NCBI RefSeq assembly: GCF_029891735.1
Contig: NZ_JANQDH010000046.1
Coordinates: 1 to 62,381, forward strand
Length of the DNA stretch: 62,381 bases
Direction of reading: 5' to 3'
Source: Chrysosporum bergii ANA360D
GTDB lineage: Bacteria; Cyanobacteriota; Cyanobacteriia; Cyanobacteriales; Nostocaceae
Positions 43,806 to 51,812 of this stretch are shown here, in pieces. The stretch's first letter is position 1, and every line of letters begins with the position of its first letter. A program made the translations under genes and the position numbers. Under the pieces are notes generated by a model. The model did not search any database and had not been told where the DNA came from. It saw only the letters and a program-made list of their open reading frames with translations.

Positions 43806-43826
43806 CAACGTAACAACGTAACAACT
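43795..43826. repeat. Octamer tandem repeat (GTAACAAC x 4)
   Basis: Four perfect copies of GTAACAAC in direct tandem cover the stop codon of the preceding ORF. Short tandem repeats of this kind are common in Nostocales genomes. Confidence 0.9.
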
Positions 43827-43984
43827 TAAATTCTTGATTCCATAAATACTTGTGGCAATGAAGATTATTGGTGATGTGAGGATTTGTGGCGACAAAATCA
43901 AAACATTAGCACTCAAACCTTCATCTTGAGTTTTGCCGAAAAACTGAGATAGTTTGCAGCGCTGCAACCAAGAGGCTCCAAATT

Positions 43985-44356
43985 ATGTCTAAACTAAACT
44001 TGCTTCCCCCTGATGATTTACCACCCTCCGAAGTGACAAAACAGGATGGAATGCTGCATCTAGAGTTAGAGCGATCTACTGGTAGATGCTTTTTTCAAGC
44101 CTGCGATCGCATTACCCAAGTCTTGTTATCCAACTGTGAATGGTACTTGACCAAGAATAGCACAACGCTGATGCTAATTATTGATTGCCCTGATATGGTA
44201 TCTTACTGGCATATAGTCAGTAATATTACTCAATTAGGCAATAGACTAGAGAGGTTCACCAGCAACGCCAAAATTCGTGTTTATCCGCCTTTTGGCAAAG
44301 GAATGCCCTTTGAAATCAGCGTTAATGAAATTTCTGCCTATCGGGATTGGATGTAA
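43985..44356 (+). CDS. Conserved cyanobacterial protein of unknown function
   Basis: The 123-residue soluble protein includes LHLELERSTGRCFFQACDRI and LERFTSNAKIRVYPPFGKGM, and a regular beta/alpha pattern. No domain name is recognised. It stands alone between the octamer repeat and the convergent Coq4-like gene. Confidence 0.68.
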   Translation: MSKLNLLPPDDLPPSEVTKQDGMLHLELERSTGRCFFQACDRITQVLLSNCEWYLTKNSTTLMLIIDCPDMVSYWHIVSNITQLGNRLERFTSNAKIRVYPPFGKGMPFEISVNEISAYRDWM

Positions 44357-44444
44357 TCACCAAACCTAATCTGATCTTCACCTTTCCCGCCCTCGGGAGG
44401 GGAATTAAAACAGACCATTAAGACAACGGCGAGCTAGTTAGAAA

Positions 44445-45125
44445 TCAGTGTGAAAAAATCCCCTTCATTCCCAGATGGGCGCGAATATCGCTAAGTTGTA
44501 CATCCCAATATTGATCCCATTTTTGAGCAATCAACTTACCTGGAGTTTGGCAACCTAAATTATAACCACGGGAAATTTCCGACATTAAATATTTACAACT
44601 ATGTGGTTGATAAAGACTAATCATCACTATGCCAAAACTAACAATCATAGCACTAATAGGAATAGGTGTTTGACCGATAAAAAAGGCTTGGAGTGCGATT
44701 TCACCCACCGCATGAGTATCAAAACCAGTCATCACATGATAAATATCATGAGTAGTCCTCCACAGCATCTTCAGATAAGAAATATCATCAACTACAGGGA
44801 TTGTTGTATAGAAATAGGGATTAAAGTTTCGGGACTTAATTTGAGCAGCATAAACATGACCTAAAGTTCCTTCTGGAAACTGGCTTAACTCATCCAGATG
44901 AAAAGCACTAGGAAGCCAACGTTCTTTAAACAAAACATTCACTTCGGGAATTTTCTTCAATTCATTAACAGCTAACTGTGCCATTTCCGTTTGATCAAGC
45001 GCATCTTCAAAATCAAATAATACATCAGTTCCACCAGCCTCAATCTTTAACGTATTAGATGCCAGAAATTGAATAATGTAACTCAGCAGTCCTTGATTAC
45101 TGTCATAGGTAATTACATTGACCAT
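44445..45125 (-). CDS. Coq4-like protein
   Basis: This 226-residue protein of the Coq4 family carries the zinc-type motif HDIYHVMTGFDTHAVGEIALQ (HDxxHxxxGxxxxxxGE). In mitochondria, Coq4 acts in ubiquinone synthesis. Cyanobacteria make plastoquinone, not ubiquinone, and their Coq4-like proteins have no settled role. The N-terminal half is helical and matches family length. Confidence 0.85.
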   Translation of the reverse strand: MVNVITYDSNQGLLSYIIQFLASNTLKIEAGGTDVLFDFEDALDQTEMAQLAVNELKKIPEVNVLFKERWLPSAFHLDELSQFPEGTLGHVYAAQIKSRNFNPYFYTTIPVVDDISYLKMLWRTTHDIYHVMTGFDTHAVGEIALQAFFIGQTPIPISAMIVSFGIVMISLYQPHSCKYLMSEISRGYNLGCQTPGKLIAQKWDQYWDVQLSDIRAHLGMKGIFSH

Positions 45126-45429
45126 GGTGATTTTCTGGGTTTCCCTTAAGCTATTGCTAATTAAAATTCAAGTGCATGATTTAAAGATTTAACCTTTGTG
45201 CATTACCAAAAATATGCTTCATTCATTTTTGATAAAAATAAATCATTTTTTCATTGATCTTGAGAGGGATTGCATAAACCCGTAAATTGTTGTTTAATTG
45301 GAAAGATCCACATACAGAAAACCAATAATCCCATCTAAACAATCACCGTAGAAAAGTCATTCCTACGGAGCGCTATCTCTTCGAGACGCTACCGCGTGCG
45401 ATCGCATTGACCAGAAAACTTATCCCCAC
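45126..45429. other. Intergenic region with a palindromic HIP-type repeat
   Basis: 304 bases. At about 45364-45407, ACGGAGCGCTATCTCTTCGA, then GACGCTACCGCGTGCGATCGC form a repeat of a type common in Nostocales. The rest is AT-rich and should hold the promoter for the Coq4-like gene. Confidence 0.55.
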
Positions 45430-46458
45430 CTACCGTAACAATTCCACGGACTCAGCTTGATTCATTTCATCAACTACCCGCCAAATTTCTTGTAACATTG
45501 GTTCTAAACCCGTGCGGGTAACTGCGGAAATCAAAAAAACTGGACACAAACAGAGGTGATTAAGTTGGGTCGCCAACCCTTGTAAATCTACTTTTTCCCT
45601 ATCCACCGCATCAATTTTATTGAGGGCTAAAATTTGGGGACGCTTGGCTAAACCCCGCCCGTAGGCTTGTAACTCCTGCTGAATAGTCTTGTATTCACCA
45701 AGTACATCTTCGCTAGTTGCATCAATCAAATGTAGTAAAACCTTTGTGCGTTCAATGTGGCGTAAGAAATCATGACCCAAACCCGCACCTTGGGAAGCAC
45801 CAGCAATTAAACCGGGAATATCAGCAAAAACAGTACCATCACCAGTAGGTTTTCTCACCACACCCAAATTAGGAATAAGAGTTGTAAAAGGGTAGTCGGC
45901 GATTTTAGGGCGTGCTGAGGATAGAGACGCTATGAGTGTAGACTTACCAGCATTGGGTAAACCAATAATTCCCACCTCCGCCAACAGTTTCAACTCTAAT
46001 CGCAACACCTTCATTTCTCCTGGTAGTCCTGGTAAAGCATATTCCGGGGCCCGGTTACGGTTACTCAAAAAATGCTGATTTCCCAAACCGCCCTTACCAC
46101 CTTCCGCCACTAAAAAACGTTGTCCTGGTTCAACTAAATCACATAACAAAGCCCCTGTACTAGCATCATAAACAGAAGTACCACAGGGAACCTCAATGAT
46201 TAAATCTTTACCATTAGCACCAGTGCGATTATTTGGACCCCCACGTCCACCATTATCCGCTTGAAACAGATGCTTGTATTTAAAATCCAACAAGGTTTGT
46301 AGATTAGTATCCACCACAAAAATCACAGAACCGCCTTTACCGCCGTTTCCACCGGAGGGACCCCCTGCTGGTACGTATTTCTCACGTCGAAAGGCGACAA
46401 TACCATCACCACCTTTACCGGCTTCAATTTCAATTACTGCTTGGTCAATAAATTGCAT
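45430..46458 (-). CDS. obgE: GTPase Obg/CgtA
   Basis: ObgE is an essential GTPase of 50S ribosome maturation and stress response. The 342-residue protein has the N-terminal glycine-rich Obg fold ([20 protein letters not shown] and [12 protein letters not shown]). The G domain carries [36 protein letters not shown] and LALNKIDAV. There is no C-terminal extension, which is normal for cyanobacteria. Confidence 0.97.
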   Translation of the reverse strand: MQFIDQAVIEIEAGKGGDGIVAFRREKYVPAGGPSGGNGGKGGSVIFVVDTNLQTLLDFKYKHLFQADNGGRGGPNNRTGANGKDLIIEVPCGTSVYDASTGALLCDLVEPGQRFLVAEGGKGGLGNQHFLSNRNRAPEYALPGLPGEMKVLRLELKLLAEVGIIGLPNAGKSTLIASLSSARPKIADYPFTTLIPNLGVVRKPTGDGTVFADIPGLIAGASQGAGLGHDFLRHIERTKVLLHLIDATSEDVLGEYKTIQQELQAYGRGLAKRPQILALNKIDAVDREKVDLQGLATQLNHLCLCPVFLISAVTRTGLEPMLQEIWRVVDEMNQAESVELLR

Positions 46459-46499
46459 AATATTAGTTATTACTTATTGGTTGTTGGGAAATTTAAGCT

Positions 46500-46605
46500 G
46501 AGTGAGATACAAATATATAGTATTTCTTAAACACGAGAGATACAGATGTAAATCATCCTGTTGTAGTGCAAGTATCCTGCTCCCTGCTTAATACAGTTCC
46601 TCTAA
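46500..46605 (+). repeat. MITE-like repeat, copy f (complete, extra left end)
   Basis: Begins AGTGAGATACAAATATATAG, then CATTTC-like TATTTCTTAAACACGAGAG, ATACAGATGTAAATCATCC, TTGTAGTGCAAGTATCCTGC and CTTAATACAGTTCCTC. It lies between obgE and the divergent ligase gene in the 328-base gap. The rest of the gap up to 46786 includes a HIP1 site and the ligase promoter region. Confidence 0.75.
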
Positions 46606-46786
46606 CTAGTTTCCATCTTCTTGGTAAGTTCTTCCCAAACATACAAAAACCACCCCTCTTTACTTTAGCAGCAATAGTAAATAGCGATCGCTCTCCATCC
46701 CCAAGTTTTGGTACAATCTTTTTAACGAGAAAGAGTCTCGGTAAGCAAAGTCTCATCTCACTAGAATTAATCGTAATCAAATATAC

Positions 46787-47890
46787 ATGACATTTTACTT
46801 TGGTATTGAACACGAAGTCGCCTTCCTGAACCAACAAGGAAAATTTGCTGATTTTTCCCAAACCAAATTTGCTGACTTCAATCAAATTGTGGAAAAACTA
46901 CCCACCTACCCCAAGGACTATTTACAATTGCGGGTGGGAGATGCCGGTATTAGGCAAAAAAGATGGTATATCGAAGGGTTTGAAAGATTTGCCGATTCTG
47001 ACCAAGTAATTGGCTGTCTTCCCAAAGGTATAGAAATCAGAACCACTATTCACCCTGATATCCAAGGCGCTTTAACCGAATTGTCAGCCAGTTTTGACTT
47101 ATTGCGTCAAGTCGCTACTAGCTACGGTTTCTCCCCAGTTTTAACTAGTTTTAACCCTTATAAAACCGCCTTTGATCCGCAACCCCCCCTAAATAAATAT
47201 GAACTCAAACAATTACAGCATTATCCTGATGAACGCACAGCCAATATTTACATGGTGACCTACGGGCCAGATTTAAATATTTCCCTAGCAGACCTACCAT
47301 ATGAAAACCTACTTGACATTGGCAGAAAATTAACTTATTACAGTCCCTACATCATTCCTTTTACTTATAGTTCTCCTTTTTACCATGGGGAATTGTGGGA
47401 TGGTTTATCAGTGAGAACTTTTGTTAGAACCGGAACCAGGTCCGCAGCCTTAGTATTTGTGGAGAAACAAGAGCAATTAATAAACAGCATACCCCCACTT
47501 ACAAAAATCGCCCGCATTCCCGCTGAAGTGGGGCGCATTGAATTTAAAGCCTGTGATAGTTGTGATGACTTTTCTATTTATGGGGCTTTGTTGGCATTAT
47601 TAAAAGGTTTGATTTTAGATAAAACCTTACCAGGTAGGGAAACCACACCCGACCAAAGTCTACACCAAATTTCTGCCAAACAAGGTTTTAATCATCCAGA
47701 TATTTTTGCTCAGGCTGTACAGCTTTTACAAGCAGCCGAAGCAGCCCTGTCCAATGATGCAGATGTGCATTTACTAACCCCATTAAAAGAAATATTAGCT
47801 AAAGGTAAAACTAAATCCCATCAACTCATAGAAGCCTACCAGCGTTTAGGTTCCATCGAAAAAGCCCTGGAACAGACCTACTTATTTTAA
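46787..47890 (+). CDS. Glutamate-cysteine ligase-type (GCS2-like) enzyme
   Basis: The 367-residue protein begins FYFGIEHEVAFLNQQGKF, the glutamate-binding GIEHE motif of the carboxylate-amine ligases. It has KGIEIRTTIHPDIQGALTEL, SVRTFVRTGTRSA and GRIEFKACDSCDD segments in the expected order. It probably makes gamma-glutamylcysteine for glutathione synthesis, as proposed for the cyanobacterial GshA group, or a related gamma-glutamyl product. Its 3' end overlaps the convergent ftsI gene by nine bases. Confidence 0.8.
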   Translation: MTFYFGIEHEVAFLNQQGKFADFSQTKFADFNQIVEKLPTYPKDYLQLRVGDAGIRQKRWYIEGFERFADSDQVIGCLPKGIEIRTTIHPDIQGALTELSASFDLLRQVATSYGFSPVLTSFNPYKTAFDPQPPLNKYELKQLQHYPDERTANIYMVTYGPDLNISLADLPYENLLDIGRKLTYYSPYIIPFTYSSPFYHGELWDGLSVRTFVRTGTRSAALVFVEKQEQLINSIPPLTKIARIPAEVGRIEFKACDSCDDFSIYGALLALLKGLILDKTLPGRETTPDQSLHQISAKQGFNHPDIFAQAVQLLQAAEAALSNDADVHLLTPLKEILAKGKTKSHQLIEAYQRLGSIEKALEQTYLF

Positions 47891-49744
47891 TCGAGAATCT
47901 TGATGATTTTTTTGCCTGGGCGGAATCCCTTCCAGAGGAATTAAGGCTTCCATCACAGCCTTAACAATTGGTGCAGCAACAGTAGAACCATAAGCATTTC
48001 CACCTTTTGGCTCATCCGCCACCGCAAAAACCACATACCGGGGAGATTCCACTGGTAAAATAGCCACAAAACTGGTAATACGGGCATTGGGCATATAACC
48101 ACCATTGGGACTAGCTTTTTGAGATGTACCTGTTTTACCACCAATGCGATAACCGGGAATTTGTGCGGCTTTACCAGTGCCTTCTGCAACAACAGTTTCC
48201 ATCATTTCCACTACTGTTTGAGTTGTAGCTGGTGAAAAGATTTGCCGTGGTGGGGGAAGACTGGGGGAATAGTGCATCTGTCCTTTGCTATCTACTAATC
48301 CATGTACCACATGAGGTGTAACCAATTTACCGCCATTAGCTAAAGCGCCGTGCATTTGCACCAACTGTAAAGGTGTTAAAGAAAAGCCTTGCCCAAAGGA
48401 TGTAGTTGCTGGTTCAATGGGTGAACTAAGAAACTGTTTTTCACCTTTGATTTGTCCATTCACTTTAAAGGGTAAATCAGTCTCAAAGGTTTGTCCGAGT
48501 CCCAAACGTTCCAGCCAGTTGTAATAGACTGAAGGCTTCAGGCGTTGAATCATCCGCACCATGCCAATATTACTAGAAGTTTGCAGTATTTTGGCAATAC
48601 TAATATCCCCATAGCTATTGTGACCAGCATTTCTGATGGTGTGTTTACCTATGCGAATAAAACCGGGGTCATGAAATACATCATCTGCTTTAATCACACC
48701 ATTTTCTAGAGCAATGGCCACATTCAAAGGCTTAAAAGTTGATCCCGGCTCATAAAGATCAGCCACTGTCCAGTTTTTAAATAGAGAAATATCAGCTTGG
48801 GAATATTCATTAGGGTCATAGGTAGGATAGGAAGTTAAAGCTAGTAAGGAACCGTCGGTAGCATCCATGACAATTACTGCCCCACGTTTAGCCTTAAACT
48901 TATCTACCTGTTCTTGTAAAGCAGTACGGGCGATTCTTTGCAAACGGCTATCAATAGTTAGTTGTAATCGTAGGTCATCAAAATTTAAAAATCCCTCCGG
49001 TGCATAATCTGGTAACAAACTTCCATTACCCGCCCGACTCAGGCGGACCGTCTGCAAAGAACGTTCTAATAAATTCTCTTGGCTATATTCAATACCAGCC
49101 TGACCGCGACCTTCAACATCCACATACCCCACCACATCTGCCACCACATTTTTTTGCGGGTAATATCGGGAATCTTTTTGAATCAGTTCCAGCCCATTTA
49201 AGCGTAATGCTCTCACACGGTCAGCATTGTTCTCCGGCAGAGCAGAAGCAAGTGTAATTCCACTCTTGCGGCTATTAAAAATTTTTACTAACTCACTAGG
49301 GGTTTTATCCAAGATGGGAGCCAGACGCTCTGCGATTTGTTGATGAGACCGACTAAACAGCTTGGGATGGGCATACAAAGTATATACAGGGCGGTCAACT
49401 GCTAATACATTGTTATTGCGGTCTATCACCAGACGACGAGGCACAAAAGGCCGTAAACTCACCATTTGCTGGTTACGTGCCTTTTGGGTTAACTTTGATC
49501 CCTGAATAATTTGCAACCGATACAAATTAATACCCAACCCCAACCCTGCAGCCATTAATATGCCCCAGACAACAAATAATCGGGATTTTGGACTTAGTAT
49601 CTGGTCTTGAGTCTGAAAAATCAAGCCAAACTTCTGCATCAATCCGAAAATAAAAGACTTTTTTCCTTTTTTCCTAGCTGGGTTAGAAAAATTTTTCAAC
49701 TTTAACTTACTCTGTGACTTTTGCATTGACTTACTCAGGATCAA
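47882..49744 (-). CDS. ftsI: Penicillin-binding protein 2-type transpeptidase, FtsI
   Basis: FtsI is the cell-division peptidoglycan transpeptidase (class B PBP). One N-terminal transmembrane helix is present (LFVVWGILMAAGLGLGINLYRLQI). The dimerisation domain follows, then the transpeptidase domain with SxxK in EPGSTFKPLNVA, SxN in LQTSSNIGMVRM and KTG in YRIGGKTGTSQKA. The length of 620 residues is normal. The ftsL-like gene lies 12 bases upstream on the same strand, which fits a division gene pair. Confidence 0.94.
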   Translation of the reverse strand: MILSKSMQKSQSKLKLKNFSNPARKKGKKSFIFGLMQKFGLIFQTQDQILSPKSRLFVVWGILMAAGLGLGINLYRLQIIQGSKLTQKARNQQMVSLRPFVPRRLVIDRNNNVLAVDRPVYTLYAHPKLFSRSHQQIAERLAPILDKTPSELVKIFNSRKSGITLASALPENNADRVRALRLNGLELIQKDSRYYPQKNVVADVVGYVDVEGRGQAGIEYSQENLLERSLQTVRLSRAGNGSLLPDYAPEGFLNFDDLRLQLTIDSRLQRIARTALQEQVDKFKAKRGAVIVMDATDGSLLALTSYPTYDPNEYSQADISLFKNWTVADLYEPGSTFKPLNVAIALENGVIKADDVFHDPGFIRIGKHTIRNAGHNSYGDISIAKILQTSSNIGMVRMIQRLKPSVYYNWLERLGLGQTFETDLPFKVNGQIKGEKQFLSSPIEPATTSFGQGFSLTPLQLVQMHGALANGGKLVTPHVVHGLVDSKGQMHYSPSLPPPRQIFSPATTQTVVEMMETVVAEGTGKAAQIPGYRIGGKTGTSQKASPNGGYMPNARITSFVAILPVESPRYVVFAVADEPKGGNAYGSTVAAPIVKAVMEALIPLEGIPPRQKNHQDSRLK

Positions 49745-49756
49745 AAGTTGACCGTT

Positions 49757-50422
49757 TTAATATCCTAATGGTGAGGGAGTGGGTTTATGGGTTTCCGCAT
49801 TTCCAGGGGTGCTTAGGAGTGTTTTACCAGAACTCTGAGATGGAGACCCTGTGGGTAAAAAAATTGTTTTGGCCGGGGTGGGTGACACTAGCCCGGATGT
49901 TTCCTTTTCGGCTTCCTCCGCCATTTTGTTCTTTAGGGTGGCGTTGGTGGTGGTTAACTGGCGTTCCTGAAGTTGCAGGTTTTGTAGCTTTTTATATCCT
50001 TGACTCCACAGTTGTTGAGAATAAACTGTCCAACCATAGACACATAAAGTTGCTGTCACCAATAAAAACGTGACTACTGAGGAATAACGATGTGAGGTAT
50101 ACAATCGTAGTAACCACAACGGCAATGCCCCAGAATTGGGCATTACAGGTACACCCAAAAAGTTTGACTGATGATTTCTTGGGGTGGTTGTATTTAATTG
50201 TTTAGATATGTCTGGCAAGGGGTTATTGGCAGAAATTGAGGATTTTTTTGGCGTACGCCTTTGTTTTTGGGCGGATGTTGGTAAGGGTTGGTTTTCTAGT
50301 TCATGTGTTCTAACAAGAGTTGATTTTATCCTAGTGGAGCGTCGCTTCCTTGGGGACGGGGTAGAATTTCGCTGGAACCAATTACCTGTGTTGGCGAAGG
50401 GGGATTTACGTACAACAACCAT
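49757..50422 (-). CDS. FtsL-like division protein (single membrane helix plus coiled coil)
   Basis: The 221-residue protein has a long basic, Ser/Pro/Thr-rich cytoplasmic part (1-110), then one transmembrane helix (YSSVVTFLLVTATLCVYGWT, about 113-132). A short heptad coiled coil follows (KKLQNLQLQERQLTTTNATL), then a disordered tail. Topology, length of the coiled coil and position directly before ftsI match FtsL, which joins FtsB and FtsQ in the divisome. Sequence identity is too low to be sure. The long N-terminal extension is a cyanobacterial trait. Confidence 0.72.
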   Translation of the reverse strand: MVVVRKSPFANTGNWFQRNSTPSPRKRRSTRIKSTLVRTHELENQPLPTSAQKQRRTPKKSSISANNPLPDISKQLNTTTPRNHQSNFLGVPVMPNSGALPLWLLRLYTSHRYSSVVTFLLVTATLCVYGWTVYSQQLWSQGYKKLQNLQLQERQLTTTNATLKNKMAEEAEKETSGLVSPTPAKTIFLPTGSPSQSSGKTLLSTPGNAETHKPTPSPLGY

Positions 50423-50794
50423 AAGTGTGGGAAGATTTTAGTTGTGAAACTTAAAATACTATGTTTTAGAGCTTTGGACTATATTGCCTGGGGCATTGAG
50501 AACAATCAATACCGCATTTAAAGTATGGCAAGACTAGAGGATAAAGAGCAAGACTCCAGAAAAATAGGCAATTTCAAAATCCTGTTTTGGTTGTATGGCA
50601 AATTTACTCTTAATTATATTGGGCTATTCAGTTATCATACTCCGTAGAGTAACTAAAATCACAACAATCAACTTAGGGGGAGCTTGAAAAAATATCAGTA
50701 GAAGGGATTTAAAAAATTAGCAACAAATAGGTTATCTTATTCAACAGGCGAATTTTTTTTCATCGCCCTTATTTTGGTGAAAGAGGAGTTTACA
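50423..50794. other. Intergenic region before the lipoprotein gene
   Basis: 372 AT-rich bases between divergent genes (ftsL-like on the minus strand, lipoprotein on the plus strand). No ORF or stable hairpin is recognised. A strong ribosome-binding site (AGAGGAG) lies at 50781-50787 before the lipoprotein start. Confidence 0.4.
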
Positions 50795-51004
50795 ATGAAG
50801 ACGAAAATCTTTGGTTTTGTTCTCACGCTAGGTCTGGCTGGGATTCTTGGAGCTTGTCAGCCTGCTACTCAAGAAGCACCACCAGCTGCTACTCCCGCTC
50901 CCGGTGAGCCAGCTGATACTGCTACTCCGGCCCCAACACCGGAAACCAGTCCCGCCCCAACACCGGAAACCAGTCCCTCCCCAACACCGGAAACCACTCC
51001 ATAG
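50795..51004 (+). CDS. Small lipoprotein with Pro/Thr/Glu-rich repeats
   Basis: 69 residues from ATG 50795 (MKTKIFGFVLTLGLAGILGAC). The lipobox LGAC places the lipidated Cys at about residue 21. The mature part is a disordered tail of TPETSPAPTPETSPSPTPET repeats. It is probably a membrane-attached spacer-like lipoprotein. Function unknown. Confidence 0.8.
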   Translation: MKTKIFGFVLTLGLAGILGACQPATQEAPPAATPAPGEPADTATPAPTPETSPAPTPETSPSPTPETTP

Positions 51005-51138
51005 GTTTTAACCGTGGAAATCGCCCCAGCCAAGGTTAATTATAGTAACATTTTTTACGGTAATTAATTTTAGTTTCGGGCGAATGTACAGCCGGTTTTA
51101 GAGTGGTAAAGTAAAAGTCGTAACCAAGTCAAGGCCTC

Positions 51139-51182
51139 AAGGACACTGGTGAACATGGATTCATCTGCAACCACGTGTCCTT
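51139..51182 (+). other. Strong stem-loop in an intergenic region
   Basis: AAGGACACTGGT (51139-51150) pairs with ACCACGTGTCCTT (51170-51182) with one bulged base, giving a 12-base-pair stem and a loop of about 19 bases. No T run follows, so it is not an intrinsic terminator. It may be part of a leader RNA of the gene at 51255 or a small RNA. Confidence 0.55.
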
Positions 51183-51254
51183 CCTAGGAAATCTAAGTAC
51201 AACAAGCATAACATTACTTATCCATTACCACCGGGACTGTGAGTAACCAGGAAA

Positions 51255-51578
51255 ATGAGCAAGAATAAAAAAACATGGTTTGGGGTTTTAGGTATCAGCA
51301 CCATCACCCTAGTCTGTTTAACCAGCTATTGGGGAACACCTGTAGTAGCATTGCCACCACCAGAAGACGTACCAGAAGAAATATTAAGGACGGAAATTAT
51401 TATAGACGGGCGATCGCCTGTTGATGGTCAACCCCTGAATGCTGCGGAATACGCAGAATTACAAGAGCAATTACAAGTCAGTCCCCCACCCAAACTGAGG
51501 TCTGGTGTACGCCAGGCTGTTTACCTGTTAAAAATACGTAAAGCTTTACTACAAATCTTCCCTTTTCTGGATATTTGA
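51255..51578 (+). CDS. Exported conserved protein of unknown function
   Basis: The 107-residue protein has a signal peptide (KTWFGVLGISTITLVCLTSY, cleavage near VVA-LPPPEDVP). A short soluble domain with EEILRTEIIIDGRSPVDGQP follows, then a C-terminal helical segment (VYLLKIRKALLQIFPFL). Similar short proteins occur in many filamentous cyanobacteria. It lies 234 bases before glgB. No function is known. Confidence 0.75.
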   Translation: MSKNKKTWFGVLGISTITLVCLTSYWGTPVVALPPPEDVPEEILRTEIIIDGRSPVDGQPLNAAEYAELQEQLQVSPPPKLRSGVRQAVYLLKIRKALLQIFPFLDI

Positions 51579-51812
51579 CCAATAACTATAAATAATTATT
51601 ACATCTTTTATACATCTTCCCCTTTCTCAATCTTCAGTTTTCAACTTCCATTTTGATGTATTATGACTGTGGAAGTAAAGTTGTGAATGAATGTAACTAA
51701 TATTAATTAGAGCCATAAATTTAGTTCTTTGTTGGCAAACCCACGCTGTACTCAACAGGGTCAGCAATGGGAATATATCAATCAATTACTTTATTAAGAC
51801 GTAGGTAGCCTC

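Noticed and set aside
43553-43813. Alternative plus-strand frame of 86 codons
   Set aside because: It overlaps the ORF at 43443, which has the better composition and start.
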